From Aquimonas voraii (GTDB lineage Bacteria > Pseudomonadota > Gammaproteobacteria > Xanthomonadales > Xanthomonadaceae): 64,000 nucleotides of DNA. Shown one piece after another: positions 47,301-59,166 of this stretch (position 1 is the first letter of the stretch; the number at the start of each line of letters is the position of its first letter). The translations under genes were made by a program, and so were the position numbers. The stretch covers positions 372,001-436,000 of the forward strand of contig NZ_FNAG01000001.1 of assembly GCF_900101825.1 (NCBI RefSeq), given 5' to 3'. The notes beneath the pieces are model-generated. The model worked only from the letters and a program-made list of their open reading frames with translations. It had not been told where the DNA came from and made no database searches.

Positions 47301-47516
47301 GAAGGTCACTCCGGCAGTGCGAGAAATGAAAGCAGAAAGAAAGGCAGCAGCGGCATGCGTCTTCCTGTCTTCGCAGGTTCGGCGACGTGCCGCTAAAGGG
47401 CGCAGCACAGGCTGCGCGTGCAGGATGCCAAAGCGTCGACGCTTGGACTGTCGCGCAACTGTAGGCCGGCTGTAGCGGCCGTGAGTGGAGGCGTCGGTTC
47501 GGCTCGTCAAGCGCCG

Positions 47517-48074
47517 TCAGTGGTCTTCGCGCCGGGGCGAGGTGCTCAGGCTCAGCGGGATGCTCCGCCACTCGGGCTTCGGCGGCTCCACTGGCCGCAT
47601 CTCGATGCAGTCGACCGGACAGGGCGGCAGGCACAGGTCGCAGCCGGTGCAGAGCTCGGCGATGACCGTATGCATGCGCTTGGGCGCGCCGACGATGGCA
47701 TCGACCGGGCAGGCCTGGATGCATTTGACGCAGCCGATGCACAGCTCTTCGAGGATGAAAGCCACCCGCTGCGGCTGCTCGGCGCCGTGCTCGGCGGACA
47801 GCGGCTTGGGCTCGCGGCCCAGCAGTTCGGCGAGCGCACGCACCCCGGCTTCGCCGCCGGGTGGACACTGGTTGATGTCGGCCTCGTCGCGGGCGATGGC
47901 CTCGGCATAGGGTCGGCAGCCGGGGTAGTTGCACTGGCCGCACTGGGTTTGCGGCAGCAGCGCGTTGATGCGCTCGACCACCGGGTCTTCATCGACCCGG
48001 AAGCGCCGCGCCGCCCAGCCCAGCAGGCCGCCCAGCGCCAGCGCCAGCAGCACGAAGGCGATCAGTCCGCTCAT
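47517..48074 (-). CDS. rsxB: RnfB/RsxB-type ferredoxin of the electron transport complex
   Basis: 185 aa. One N-terminal transmembrane segment (3-20), the FeS domain CGQCNYPGC with a fourth Cys (C45, C48, C53, C70), then a two-[4Fe-4S] ferredoxin domain ([29 protein letters not shown]). In the full Rnf/Rsx complex it passes electrons to the membrane partners and, in E. coli, keeps SoxR reduced. None of rsxA, C, D, G, E is nearby, as in xanthomonads, where RnfB stands alone. It follows the C13 peptidase gene by 7 bp. Confidence 0.9.
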   Translation of the reverse strand: MSGLIAFVLLALALGGLLGWAARRFRVDEDPVVERINALLPQTQCGQCNYPGCRPYAEAIARDEADINQCPPGGEAGVRALAELLGREPKPLSAEHGAEQPQRVAFILEELCIGCVKCIQACPVDAIVGAPKRMHTVIAELCTGCDLCLPPCPVDCIEMRPVEPPKPEWRSIPLSLSTSPRREDH

Positions 48075-48081
48075 CGCCCGC

Positions 48082-49479
48082 CTACTGGGCCGACGCCGCG
48101 CCGAGGTGGGCGCGCAGGGCCTCGCCCATGGCGATTTGCGGTTCCGAGGGCTCCAGGTCCTCCTCGGCTTCGCGCTCGGCGACCTTGGCCTGGGCCAGTG
48201 CGAACGCCTGCTCCCAGTCCAGGGTCTGGTTCAGCGCTTCGATCAGCAGAGCGCGGCCGAAGTAGGTGAAGTCGGAATCGACGCCACAGCCGAAGGAGGT
48301 GCGGTCGGCGCGCGCGGCGGTGATCACCAGGGTGTGCTCGTCAGCCAGCGCCGGCAGGAAGCCGCCCGAGTAGCAGGCCGAGACGATCAGGATGCGCCAG
48401 CGGATGCCGGCCTCATCGAGCATGCCGCGCAGGTCTTCGGGGGCGATCGGGTTCAGCGGCAGCGGGTCGAGGGCGACGTGCAGGCGGTGGTCCTCGTAGC
48501 CGTGGCTGGTCATGAACAGCAGCAGCACGTCTTCGTCGAGGTCCATGCGGCGGCCGAGTTCCTTCAGGGCCAGCGCGAGATTGGTGCGGCTGGCCAGCGG
48601 CGCGGAGTCGACCGTCTGCGGATTGTTCAGCAGGCTCAGCACCCGTGGGCCCGCGCCCAGGCGCTCGGCGAACAGCCGCGCCGCATACTCGACTTCGTTG
48701 CGGAACACGTTCTCGGCGCCATCCGCGCCGAAGGCCAGGGCAAACAGCTCGCGCTCACCCGGCTCGCCCTTGGGGATCGCGGACAGCGCCTCGCGCAGCC
48801 GACGCGGCTGCTCGAACATCAGGGCTTCGGGGTCGAAGTCGAACTGCGGCTGTGCGGCCTCCCATTCGGCTGCCAGTGCCGCTTCATCGGGATACCAGAA
48901 CGCGGTGTAGAGCGCGCCCTGCAGCGGCAGCAGGCCGCCGACCGCCATCAGCGTGCAGGCGGCCACGTGACGCAGTGGCTGGCGCTCGGGCACCAGCCAG
49001 CGCAGCAGGCGCCAGACCAGGGCAAAGGCGAACAGCCAGGCCAGCAGGAGCAGCAGGGCGGTGTCGCGCTGGCTGGCGGCGGCCGAGTCCTCGCCCAGCA
49101 GCCAGCCGAGCCAGGCCTCGATGCCTTCGGGCGGCTCGAAGGGTAGGGCGGCCAGCAGGATTCGCAGCGGCAGCAGGCCGATCAGCAGGTAACCGGCCAG
49201 CACCTGCCAGCCGCCGGGCCGGCGCAGCAGCTTGGCGGCGGCACCGGCCAGCAGGCCGAGCAGGGCGACGCTGCCGCAGACCGCCACCAGATGGGCCCAG
49301 AACAGGGCTCGCGGCTCGGGTACGGCGTACCAGCCCGCGACGAGTTCGACCAGCAGATGCAGGCCCAGGCCCCAGACGATCAGCCGGCCCGAGGGCGGCA
49401 GCGGGCGCGAGCGCGGACGCAGCAGCAGGCCGAGCTTGAGCCCCTGGCCCAGCCCGGTCAGGCGCGCGCGCAGGCTCAT
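48082..49479 (-). CDS. Membrane-anchored C13 (legumain/caspase-fold) peptidase
   Basis: 465 aa. Residues 1-200 contain about five hydrophobic segments; the rest is a soluble C13 domain with the catalytic His in [11 protein letters not shown] (about H324) and Cys in [12 protein letters not shown] (about C368), the dyad of legumain and GPI transamidase. [14 protein letters not shown] downstream also fits the family. The substrate is unknown; it may process an envelope protein. It is coupled by a 4-bp overlap to mtnC, inside the mtnB-D-C operon, and precedes rsxB. Confidence 0.85.
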   Translation of the reverse strand: MSLRARLTGLGQGLKLGLLLRPRSRPLPPSGRLIVWGLGLHLLVELVAGWYAVPEPRALFWAHLVAVCGSVALLGLLAGAAAKLLRRPGGWQVLAGYLLIGLLPLRILLAALPFEPPEGIEAWLGWLLGEDSAAASQRDTALLLLLAWLFAFALVWRLLRWLVPERQPLRHVAACTLMAVGGLLPLQGALYTAFWYPDEAALAAEWEAAQPQFDFDPEALMFEQPRRLREALSAIPKGEPGERELFALAFGADGAENVFRNEVEYAARLFAERLGAGPRVLSLLNNPQTVDSAPLASRTNLALALKELGRRMDLDEDVLLLFMTSHGYEDHRLHVALDPLPLNPIAPEDLRGMLDEAGIRWRILIVSACYSGGFLPALADEHTLVITAARADRTSFGCGVDSDFTYFGRALLIEALNQTLDWEQAFALAQAKVAEREAEEDLEPSEPQIAMGEALRAHLGAASAQ

Positions 49480-50183
49480 GCGAAGGTGGCGGGCGTGATG
49501 CCGCGGAAGTCCGTGTGGCGGGCGTGTCCGTTCGCCGCCTCGCCGTCGCGCGGCCGGGGATAGTCGTCGGCGCGATCGATCAGCACCGTGCGCATGCCGG
49601 CGGCGCGGGCGGCGTCGAGCTCTTCGACCACGTCCGAGAGGAACAGGATTTCCGCCGGTGCCAGCTGCAGCGCATCGGCGATGCGCGTGTAGCTGGCGGC
49701 CTCGCGCTTGCCGCCGATCTCGGTGTCGAAGTGGCCGGAGAACAGGGGCAGCAGGTCGCCCGCCTCGCTGTGGCCGAAGAACAGCTTCTGCGCGCCGACC
49801 GAGCCCGAGGAATAGACGTACAGCGGCAGGCCGGCAGCGTGCCAGGCGCGCAGCTGCGCGGCGGCATCGGCGTAGACGTGGGCGGCGTAGTCGCCGTTCT
49901 CGTAGCCGGCCTTCCAGATCATGCCCTGCAGGGCCTTCAGCGCGGTGTGCTTGCGGTCCTCGTCGATCCAGCCCTGCAGCACCTCGGGAATGCAGGTGTC
50001 CGGGCCAGCGGCGCCCAGCTCGGCGGCGACCGCATCGACCCAGCGCGCGACTTCCGGATCCTTGCCGCGCGCTTTCAGGAACGCGGGCAGGGCGCGGCGC
50101 GCGTAGGGGAACAGCACGTCCTTGACGAAGGAGATCGAGCTGGTGGTGCCTTCGATGTCGGTAAGCAGGGCGCGGATCGTCAT
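49476..50183 (-). CDS. mtnC: Enolase-phosphatase E1 of methionine salvage
   Basis: 235 aa HAD-family enzyme. [20 protein letters not shown] holds the nucleophile Asp9 and the E1-specific Glu11; [15 protein letters not shown] and [16 protein letters not shown] are the second and third HAD motifs. It enolises and dephosphorylates 2,3-diketo-5-methylthiopentyl-1-phosphate into acireductone. It is joined by ATGA overlaps to mtnD upstream and to the C13 peptidase gene downstream. Confidence 0.95.
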   Translation of the reverse strand: MTIRALLTDIEGTTSSISFVKDVLFPYARRALPAFLKARGKDPEVARWVDAVAAELGAAGPDTCIPEVLQGWIDEDRKHTALKALQGMIWKAGYENGDYAAHVYADAAAQLRAWHAAGLPLYVYSSGSVGAQKLFFGHSEAGDLLPLFSGHFDTEIGGKREAASYTRIADALQLAPAEILFLSDVVEELDAARAAGMRTVLIDRADDYPRPRDGEAANGHARHTDFRGITPATFA

Positions 50184-50743
50184 GGGCTTAAGGCGGCCTC
50201 ACGCTCGTAGCGCGGGAAGCGCTGGGCGATGTCGGTGCCGGTGAAGTTCGCCACCCAGCCCGCCGGGTTGTTGAACAGGCGGATGGCGATGAAGTAGGGC
50301 TGTTCGCTCATGTCGAACCAGTGACGGGTGTTGGCCGGCACGCTGATCAGGTCGCCGGCCTCGCACAGCACCTCGTAGACCTTGTCGCTGGGGTGCAGGG
50401 TGAACAGGCCCGAGCCACCGACGAAGAAGCGCACTTCGTCTTCGCTGTGGGTGTGCTCGTTCAAGAACTTCTGGCGCAGGGCGGCACGGTCGGGGTGGTC
50501 CGGGTTCAGGCTGACCACGTCGACCGTCTGGTAGCCGCCCTCGGCCATCAGCCGGTCGATGTCGGCGCGGTAGGCGGCGATGACCTCCTCCTGCGAGGCG
50601 CCCGGCTTGACCGGGGCGGCGGCTTCCCAGCGCTCGAAGCGCACGCCGATGGCGCGCAGCTGCTCGGCGATGGCGGCATGCTCGCTGCTTTCGAACAGCG
50701 GCGCCTCGGGCTGGGCTTCGTTGAAGATGCGGATGCGGCTCAT
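50180..50743 (-). CDS. mtnD: Acireductone dioxygenase
   Basis: 187 aa cupin. The metal ligands are H97, H99 and E103 in HTHSEDE and H141 in ANTRHWFD. It oxidises acireductone to 2-keto-4-methylthiobutyrate (Fe form, on-pathway) or releases CO (Ni form). It is in the middle of the mtnB-D-C operon, with 4-bp overlaps on both sides. Confidence 0.95.
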   Translation of the reverse strand: MSRIRIFNEAQPEAPLFESSEHAAIAEQLRAIGVRFERWEAAAPVKPGASQEEVIAAYRADIDRLMAEGGYQTVDVVSLNPDHPDRAALRQKFLNEHTHSEDEVRFFVGGSGLFTLHPSDKVYEVLCEAGDLISVPANTRHWFDMSEQPYFIAIRLFNNPAGWVANFTGTDIAQRFPRYEREAALSP

Positions 50744-51378
50744 GCGTTCAGTCTCCTCAAATCCAGTTCGCAGGCGAGCAGGAACTCCAGTGCGTCCAGG
50801 TGTCGGCGGGCTTCCGCCAGGTCGCGGCCCCAGGCGTAGACGCCGTGGCCGTCGATCAGATAGCCGTACAGATTGGGCTGGTCGAGCAGCGGCTCAATCT
50901 GCGCGGCCAGCGCGTCCATGTCCTGGCTGTTCGGCAGCACCGGGATGTCGACATCCAGCTCGTGCGTCGCGTTGCCGCGGAAGGCCTTCAGCAGTTCGTA
51001 GCCGGACAGGCGGATGTGGCCGTCCTTGGCGAACAGGCGCGAGGCCACGGTCTGGTTGTGCGAATGCGTGTGCAGCACGCAGCCGATCTCGGGGAAGCGG
51101 CGGTAGATCTGCGTATGCAGGCCGGTCTCGGCGGACGGGCGCAGTTCGGTCTCGACGCCGCGGCCATCGAGGTCGACCACCATGATGTCGGCGGGCGTGA
51201 GTCGGCCCTTGTCGCGGCCGGAGACCGTGACCGCGACCAGCTCGCCGTCGAGGCGCATGGAGAAATTGCTGCTGGTGGCCGGCGTCCAGCCCAGACGGGC
51301 CAGCTCGGCGGCAGCGGTGATGATGTCGTTGGCGCGCTGCGGCAGGGCCGCGCGGGCGGCTTCGGTGAGGGTTTTCAT
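50740..51378 (-). CDS. mtnB: Methylthioribulose-1-phosphate dehydratase
   Basis: 212 aa from ATG 51378; the short upstream extension in the same frame is not supported. Class II aldolase fold with zinc ligands in [12 protein letters not shown] (H103, H105) and the later [10 protein letters not shown]. The [10 protein letters not shown] and [10 protein letters not shown] motifs are typical. It dehydrates methylthioribulose 1-phosphate in methionine salvage. It is the first gene of mtnB-mtnD-mtnC-C13 peptidase-rsxB. mtnA and an MTA phosphorylase are not in the window. Confidence 0.94.
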   Translation of the reverse strand: MKTLTEAARAALPQRANDIITAAAELARLGWTPATSSNFSMRLDGELVAVTVSGRDKGRLTPADIMVVDLDGRGVETELRPSAETGLHTQIYRRFPEIGCVLHTHSHNQTVASRLFAKDGHIRLSGYELLKAFRGNATHELDVDIPVLPNSQDMDALAAQIEPLLDQPNLYGYLIDGHGVYAWGRDLAEARRHLDALEFLLACELDLRRLNA

Positions 51379-51673
51379 GGGCGCGGAGTTTAGCCCGGCG
51401 CGGTGGCGCGGTCGCATGAAGAGCGCCGCTCAGGCGATCCGAGGGGGCACGAGCCCGGATCCTGGCAAGGCGCGCAGGCAACTGCGAATCGTTCGCGCCG
51501 CGCTTCATGTGCCCTGCATGTCGGCAGGGGCATGGTGCGTCCTCGCCGCGAGGACGAAAGCCCCGGCAATGCGAAGTGCTTGCGACTTGACCCCAGTCAA
51601 CGCGGCGCGACGCAACGCCAAGTAGGGTGCCGGCCCAGCTGCGCTGATCCCCAGCCAACGCCAGGAGACATCG
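51379..51673. other. Divergent control region between mtnB and the HiPIP gene
   Basis: 295 bp with no gene I can support. It contains an FNR-type palindrome at 51587 and a GGAGA ribosome site for the HiPIP. No clear sigma-70 pair was placed. Confidence 0.55.
51587..51600. promoter_or_regulatory. FNR/CRP-family-type box upstream of the HiPIP gene
   Basis: TTGAC-CCCA-GTCAA, a perfect two-arm palindrome with a 4-base spacer. The FNR consensus is TTGAT-N4-ATCAA, so one base differs in each arm. It lies 74-87 bp upstream of the HiPIP start codon. Confidence 0.5.
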
Positions 51674-52021
51674 ATGTCCAATTCCCCGAGCATTCCGAGC
51701 CGTCGCCAGTTCTTTCGCACCGCTGCCGTGGCCGCGGTCGGCGCTCCCATCGCCTTCAAGCTCATCACGCAGCCAGCGGTCGCGGCCTCGACCAAGCCGC
51801 CGCTTCCGCTCGACAATCCGCAGGCCGTGGCCCTGGGCTACATCGAGGACGCTGCCAAGGTCGACAAGGCCAAGTACGCCCAGTTCAAGGAAGGCAGCAA
51901 CTGCAACAACTGCCAGTTCCACCAGGGCGCTGCGGGTGACTGGGTCGACTGTGCGCTGTTCCCCAACAACGCCGTAGCCGGCCCCGGCTGGTGCGTGTCC
52001 TGGGCCGCCAAGGCCGGTTGA
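51674..52021 (+). CDS. High-potential iron-sulfur protein (HiPIP)
   Basis: 115 aa. A twin-arginine signal (SRRQFFRTAAVAAVG) precedes the mature domain, as expected for a folded, cofactor-bearing periplasmic protein. Four cysteines (CNNCQFHQGA, DCALFPNN, GWCVSWA) match the HiPIP [4Fe-4S] pattern C-x2-C-x(n)-C-x(n)-C. It carries electrons at high potential to cytochrome oxidase or reaction centres. It is monocistronic, with a GGAGA ribosome site and a downstream terminator. Confidence 0.93.
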   Translation: MSNSPSIPSRRQFFRTAAVAAVGAPIAFKLITQPAVAASTKPPLPLDNPQAVALGYIEDAAKVDKAKYAQFKEGSNCNNCQFHQGAAGDWVDCALFPNNAVAGPGWCVSWAAKAG

Positions 52022-52043
52022 TCGCTGTTGACCGCTGCACGAA

Positions 52044-52071
52044 CGAAGGGCCGGCTTTCGCCGGCCCTTCG
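52044..52071 (+). terminator. Hairpin terminator after the HiPIP gene
   Basis: CGAAGGGCCGGC (52044-52055), loop TTTC and the 12-bp complement (52060-52071), followed by CTTTGG. Confidence 0.78.
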
Positions 52072-52119
52072 CTTTGGTGGTGGCCGATTCCGGTGCCTGG
52101 CCGGGCTCGACCCGCCGGC

Positions 52120-53487
52120 TCAGTCGGCGCCCTCGAAGCCGTCGGCGAACATGGGCGGTTCGGCCAGCACGGCAAGCCCGGCCAGTACGGCGGCATCCAT
52201 CTTGAGAATCCCTCCCGCCAGCGCCCGGGGGCGCAGCAGGTTCTGCGGCAGGTCGCTGGCCTGATGGTAGTGCGGGTAGATGCCCGCGCCGTTCTCCCAA
52301 GTGAACACCGCCGGGATGCCGCGGGCGATGAAGGGCCAGTGATCGGAGTAGGCCTGGGTGCCGGCTTCGATGATGCGCAGCTCAGGCGCATAGGTCGCCG
52401 CTGCCGCGCGATAGCGCGCGAACTCGCCCTGGAAGGCCGATGTCGTCTCGATCCGCGTGTCCAGCAGGTCACTGGTGGCGTGCGCGATCATGTCGACGTT
52501 GATCATGTGCTCCACATTGGCCAGCTGGCCCGAGTCGGCCAGGCTCTGCACCCAGGCGTAGGCGCCGACCAGGCCCTGCTCCTCGCCGGCGAAACAGGCG
52601 AAGACAATGCTCTTCTCGGTGGCCACCGCTTGGAACGCCCGCGCCAGCTCGATGACGCCGGCGCAGCCCGAGGCATTGTCATTGGCACCCGGCTGCGGGC
52701 TGACGCTGCCGTCGCAAAGAGCGCTGTTGCGCGAGTCGTAGTGCGCGCCGACCACGATCCAGCGCTCGGGCCGGGTGCGGCCGAGCTTGATGCCGATCGG
52801 GTTCTGCAGCTGTGCCGGCGCGCAGCTCGTGCTGCTCAGGGTGAAATCATGGCGGGAGGACGCCAGCCCAGCCTCGTCGAACCGCGCCAGGATGTAGTCG
52901 CGGGCCTGCGCCAGCCCCGGGCTGAGGCTGTTGCGGTTGAAAGCCGAGAGCTCGGAAACGGTGGCGAACCAGCGCGCCGTGTCGATGCGCGCGACCAGCG
53001 CGTCGACGGCGGGATCGCTGGCGGCGCGTGCCTTGGCCATGGCCTCGGCCGGCACCGCGCGCGCGACCACGCCGTCCTTTGGCACCGGCATGCCGCCCAT
53101 GCCGCCCAGCCCCGCGACCCGCGCCAGCGCCGCCGGCCGCCGCACGAGGCTGTAGCCGCCGACCACGGCCACCACAGGCTCCGGGTAGTGCTGGGTGCAG
53201 ACCAGATCGCGCACCACGATCTCGTCGCGGGCGATCGGTGCCGGGCCGGCCCGGCTGCCTTCCAGGCGCAGCCAGTCTGCGAGGAATTCCGGTGCGACAC
53301 CGACCAGACGCTCGCTGCCGAAATCGACGAACCACTGGTAACCCGTGCGTGCCGCCAGCGCGTCGGCATCCGCACCGGCGCCGGCATGAGTAGGCAGCAC
53401 CACAGTGGGCACGGGCGGCTGTGTTGAGGACGCAGCCGCCGCGAACGGCAGCCAGAGCCAAAGGCCCGCCAGGTGTTTCAGTGTCAT
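52120..53487 (-). CDS. Secreted M28 family zinc aminopeptidase
   Basis: 455 aa from ATG 53487, with a GGGGAGG ribosome site. Signal peptide to about residue 19. An N-terminal beta domain (to about 150) is followed by the M28 catalytic domain, with zinc ligands H249 (GAHYDSRN), D270 (GANDNASG), E303, D332 (NVDMIAH) and H383 (YSDHWPF); E302 (GEEQGLVGA) is the general base. It probably releases N-terminal amino acids from extracellular peptides. The C-terminus MFADGFEGAD resembles a short tail seen on many secreted proteins of related bacteria. Confidence 0.9.
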   Translation of the reverse strand: MTLKHLAGLWLWLPFAAAASSTQPPVPTVVLPTHAGAGADADALAARTGYQWFVDFGSERLVGVAPEFLADWLRLEGSRAGPAPIARDEIVVRDLVCTQHYPEPVVAVVGGYSLVRRPAALARVAGLGGMGGMPVPKDGVVARAVPAEAMAKARAASDPAVDALVARIDTARWFATVSELSAFNRNSLSPGLAQARDYILARFDEAGLASSRHDFTLSSTSCAPAQLQNPIGIKLGRTRPERWIVVGAHYDSRNSALCDGSVSPQPGANDNASGCAGVIELARAFQAVATEKSIVFACFAGEEQGLVGAYAWVQSLADSGQLANVEHMINVDMIAHATSDLLDTRIETTSAFQGEFARYRAAAATYAPELRIIEAGTQAYSDHWPFIARGIPAVFTWENGAGIYPHYHQASDLPQNLLRPRALAGGILKMDAAVLAGLAVLAEPPMFADGFEGAD

Positions 53488-53729
53488 GGACTGCCTCCCC
53501 GCAGCACACCGCGGACGACGCGGCGGGGGCAGCATACCGCCGCGATGGACTGGACGCCCTGCGCGGCGTCGCGCGTCCGCGCTTGGCCGGCTACCCGGCC
53601 GTGGGCGCAGCGGTTTCAGTCGAGTTCGGTCCGCGTGCTCTGCCCCCGGTTGAGAAGTCCGCCGCGCTCGCGCACCCTGTGCGGCCGCCCGACCGGGTGG
53701 CCCTTTCCCCGCACGACTTCGAATCCCCC

Positions 53730-55007
53730 ATGGACCTGATCGACGACCTCATCTGGCGCGGCCTCTTGGCCGACTGCACCGACATCGACGCGCTGCGCAA
53801 GCGCCTGGCCGAGGGGCCGATCTCCCTGTATTGCGGCTTCGATCCGACCGGCGATTCGCTGCACGTCGGCCACCTGATGGGCCAGCTGACCCTGCGCCGC
53901 TTCCAGCGCGCCGGTCACAGGCCGATCGCGCTCGCCGGCGGCGCCACCGGCATGATCGGTGACCCCTCCGGCAAGTCGGCCGAGCGCAATCTGCTGACCC
54001 GCGAGCAGCTCTCCCACAACATCGCCTGCATCAAGGCCCAGCTGGCCCGCCTGCTCGACTTCGGCAGCGGCGCCAACCCGGCGGTGCTGGTCGACAACGC
54101 CGACTGGACCGCGCCGCTGTCCTTCCTCGATTTTCTCCGCGATGTCGGCAAGCACTTCCCGCTGAGCGCGATGCTGGCCAAGGACTCGGTGAAGTCGCGC
54201 ATGGCCGGCGAGAGCGGCATCAGCTACACCGAATTCAGCTACCAGCTGCTGCAGGCCTACGACTTCTACCACCTGCGCAAGGAGCTCGGCTGCGAGCTGC
54301 AGATCGGCGGCTCCGACCAGTGGGGCAACATCACCGCCGGCACCGAGTTCGTGCGCCGCAAGCTGGGTGTGCCGGTCTACGGCTGGACCTTCCCGCTGAT
54401 CACCAAGGCCGATGGTTCGAAGTTCGGCAAGACCGAATCCGGCGCGGTCTGGCTCGACCCCGCGCGCACCAGCCCCTACCGCTTCTACCAGTTCTTCGTG
54501 AACACCGAAGACGCCAAGGTCAGCGAGTACCTGCGCAAGTTCACCTTCCTCGACCGCGCCGCGATCGAAGCGCTGGAAGCCGCGCACGCGGCCAACCCCG
54601 GCGCCCGTGAGGCGCACAAGGCCTTGGCCCGCGAGGTGACCACGCTGGTCCACGGCGCCGAAGCGACGGACGCGGCGATCGCCGCGAGCCAGATCCTGTT
54701 CGGCGCCGAGATCGGCGATACGCCCGAGGCGGTGTTCGAGGACGTGATCGCCGAGATTCCGAACGCGCAGCTCGAACGCGCCCAGCTCGACGGCGAGGGC
54801 GCGGCGCTGATCGACCTGCTGGTGCTGAGCGGGCTCTGCCCGTCCAGGGGCCAGGCCAAGCGCGACCTGGAGGGCGGCGGGGTTTACCTCAACAACCGCC
54901 GCAGCAGCGGCGTCGACCAGCGCGTGATGGTGGGCGACCTGCTGTTCGGCCGCTACCTGCTGCTGCGCCGCGGCAAGAAGAGCTACGCGGCGTTGCGGGT
55001 GGGGTGA
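53730..55007 (+). CDS. tyrS: Tyrosyl-tRNA synthetase
   Basis: 425 aa from ATG 53730; longer open frames upstream have no support, though the ribosome site is weak. The class I signatures are HVGH (H45-H48) and KFGKT (231-235), the latter in place of KMSKS as in the TyrRS family. YCGFDPTGDSLH and GGSDQWGNITAG form the tyrosine pocket. A C-terminal S4 domain (RGQAKRDLEGGGVYLN) binds tRNA. It charges tRNA-Tyr. Confidence 0.96.
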   Translation: MDLIDDLIWRGLLADCTDIDALRKRLAEGPISLYCGFDPTGDSLHVGHLMGQLTLRRFQRAGHRPIALAGGATGMIGDPSGKSAERNLLTREQLSHNIACIKAQLARLLDFGSGANPAVLVDNADWTAPLSFLDFLRDVGKHFPLSAMLAKDSVKSRMAGESGISYTEFSYQLLQAYDFYHLRKELGCELQIGGSDQWGNITAGTEFVRRKLGVPVYGWTFPLITKADGSKFGKTESGAVWLDPARTSPYRFYQFFVNTEDAKVSEYLRKFTFLDRAAIEALEAAHAANPGAREAHKALAREVTTLVHGAEATDAAIAASQILFGAEIGDTPEAVFEDVIAEIPNAQLERAQLDGEGAALIDLLVLSGLCPSRGQAKRDLEGGGVYLNNRRSSGVDQRVMVGDLLFGRYLLLRRGKKSYAALRVG

Positions 55008-55291
55008 GGTCAGCAGAAACCTTCTGGCGAGTGAGCGCGAGCGACCCGCCAGAATCGGCCTTGTCGGCCGGGTCAGCCGTCACATCCGACAGCCACTGCC
55101 GCACGGCTCGCCAAGCCGTCCGTGACGATGTTCGCAGTCGCCGCTGGCCTGCACCATCGCCATCCAGCCTAGGCTGCTGAAACCGGCAGTCGTTCCGTGC
55201 GCGTTCGCTTTGCAGGCGGTCACGATTTCTCCTGACGAAACCTGGGCGAGCCCCGTAAGCTCGCGCCAGGGCAGCGCTGGCCGGAGCGGAC
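55008..55291. other. Intergenic region between tyrS and the second Ser/Thr kinase gene
   Basis: 284 bp with no gene or convincing terminator. A sigma factor gene of the ECF type, which often precedes such kinases in xanthomonads, is not present. Confidence 0.5.
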
Positions 55292-57859
<2,568 letters not shown>

Positions 57860-57990
57860 GAGGCCGGCCTGAACCTCTGTGTCGGCGTGCCGCTGCCAGC
57901 GCGGAAGGGGCGTGCGGAGAGCCGGGATGTCACACTGCCGGCCGCGGTGCTTCGTGGCCGCCGGACTCCTACAGGCACGACGGGATCGGT

Positions 57991-59163
57991 ATGGGCGCAA
58001 CGGTGGCTTCTCCGCGCATCCGCAGAAGCGTGATGGCGCTCCTGGCCTGCGTGGCGCTCGGCGGCTGCTTTCGGGGCGGTGATGAGCCGCCACCGCCAGG
58101 CTTTCCCAAGGTCGACACCGACTACCGTGACCCGCAGTTCCCGGACTGCCCCAACCTCGAAGGCAGCTATTCGCTGACTCCGGATGCGCCCGCCAGCTTC
58201 GACCCGCGACCGATGCTCGGAAACCAGGTCATGCAGATGGACGGTGGTGCCCTCCTGATTGAACGCGGCCCCATGGGCTGCGCGTTCGATTCGAGCGGTG
58301 TTCCCGTCGGGCAGTCGGTGGCGATCTGCGGTTTGAGCATGATCCTTCGCCGCGCGCCAGCCGAGGTCGATGCCGAGGCCGAAGCTCTACTGCGCCGGGA
58401 TCCCGCGGCCTATGGCCGCTGGTGGCTGGTCGCGCGCAAGGGCGTTTCCCTGCAGGGCTCGCTGCACCTCAACCTGTACGCCTACGAGCGCGACCTGGAG
58501 CGCCACGGCCCCGTGCAGGACCAGCGGCGACCGCTGACGCATCAGACCTGCCACGAGGGCTGGCTGGAGCTGGAAAGCGGCTGGCGTGATGGCCACGACC
58601 AGCGCGTCGAGCTCACCCGCGACCAGACCAGTGGCCTGGTGCTGCGTCAGACCGTGGTGCTCTCACGGGATGAGTTCACGGTCTGGTGCGGCGACGGCTG
58701 CAAGGGCATTCCCTACTCCGTGGTGTCGGAGGCGCGCTGGGCTCGCCTCGCGCCGGTGGAGCGGCCGCCCATGTGGTCGCTCGACCCCCAGCGCCTGCCG
58801 CCGCTCGCTCGTTTGCCAAGGGGCGCCAGTCCGGACGCCGGGGCGAGGCCGCAGCTCGCGGTCATCGAGCCGGCGCCGCGCGTGCCGCCTGCCGAAGATC
58901 CCGCGAGCCTGCGTGCGTTCCTGCGCGTGTTCGAGCTGGAGGACCGGATCCGCAGCGGCCTTGAGGAGGAGCGGATCGATATCTGGCGTCCTGAGAACGG
59001 TCGGGTGCTGGTCACCGGCACGACGCCCAGCACTGCCGCGGCTTCGGCCTTCCTGCGGCGGCTGCAGGGCGACGCGGTGGTGGCGCGCGCCGATCTGGTG
59101 TCGATCACGGTCGAGGGTGATCGCATGCGCTTCGCGATCCTGCTTGACCTGCATCCCGAGTAG
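57991..59163 (+). CDS. Lipoprotein of unknown function
   Basis: 390 aa from ATG 57991; ATG 58033 would give a shorter leader. Lipobox ALGGC followed by FRGGDEPPPPGFPKVDTDYR, so the protein is lipidated and periplasmic or outer-membrane. Several Cys (DCPNLEG; GPMGCAF; TVWCGDGCKGIPY) suggest disulfides. I do not recognise a family. It follows the Ser/Thr kinase gene by 131 bp on the same strand and ends three bases before the convergent ABC gene. Confidence 0.7.
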   Translation: MGATVASPRIRRSVMALLACVALGGCFRGGDEPPPPGFPKVDTDYRDPQFPDCPNLEGSYSLTPDAPASFDPRPMLGNQVMQMDGGALLIERGPMGCAFDSSGVPVGQSVAICGLSMILRRAPAEVDAEAEALLRRDPAAYGRWWLVARKGVSLQGSLHLNLYAYERDLERHGPVQDQRRPLTHQTCHEGWLELESGWRDGHDQRVELTRDQTSGLVLRQTVVLSRDEFTVWCGDGCKGIPYSVVSEARWARLAPVERPPMWSLDPQRLPPLARLPRGASPDAGARPQLAVIEPAPRVPPAEDPASLRAFLRVFELEDRIRSGLEEERIDIWRPENGRVLVTGTTPSTAAASAFLRRLQGDAVVARADLVSITVEGDRMRFAILLDLHPE

Positions 59164-59166
59164 GCG

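Noticed and set aside
51379..51673. SAM or methionine riboswitch upstream of mtnB
   Set aside because: No conserved riboswitch core or terminator/anti-terminator pair could be recognised in the mtnB leader.
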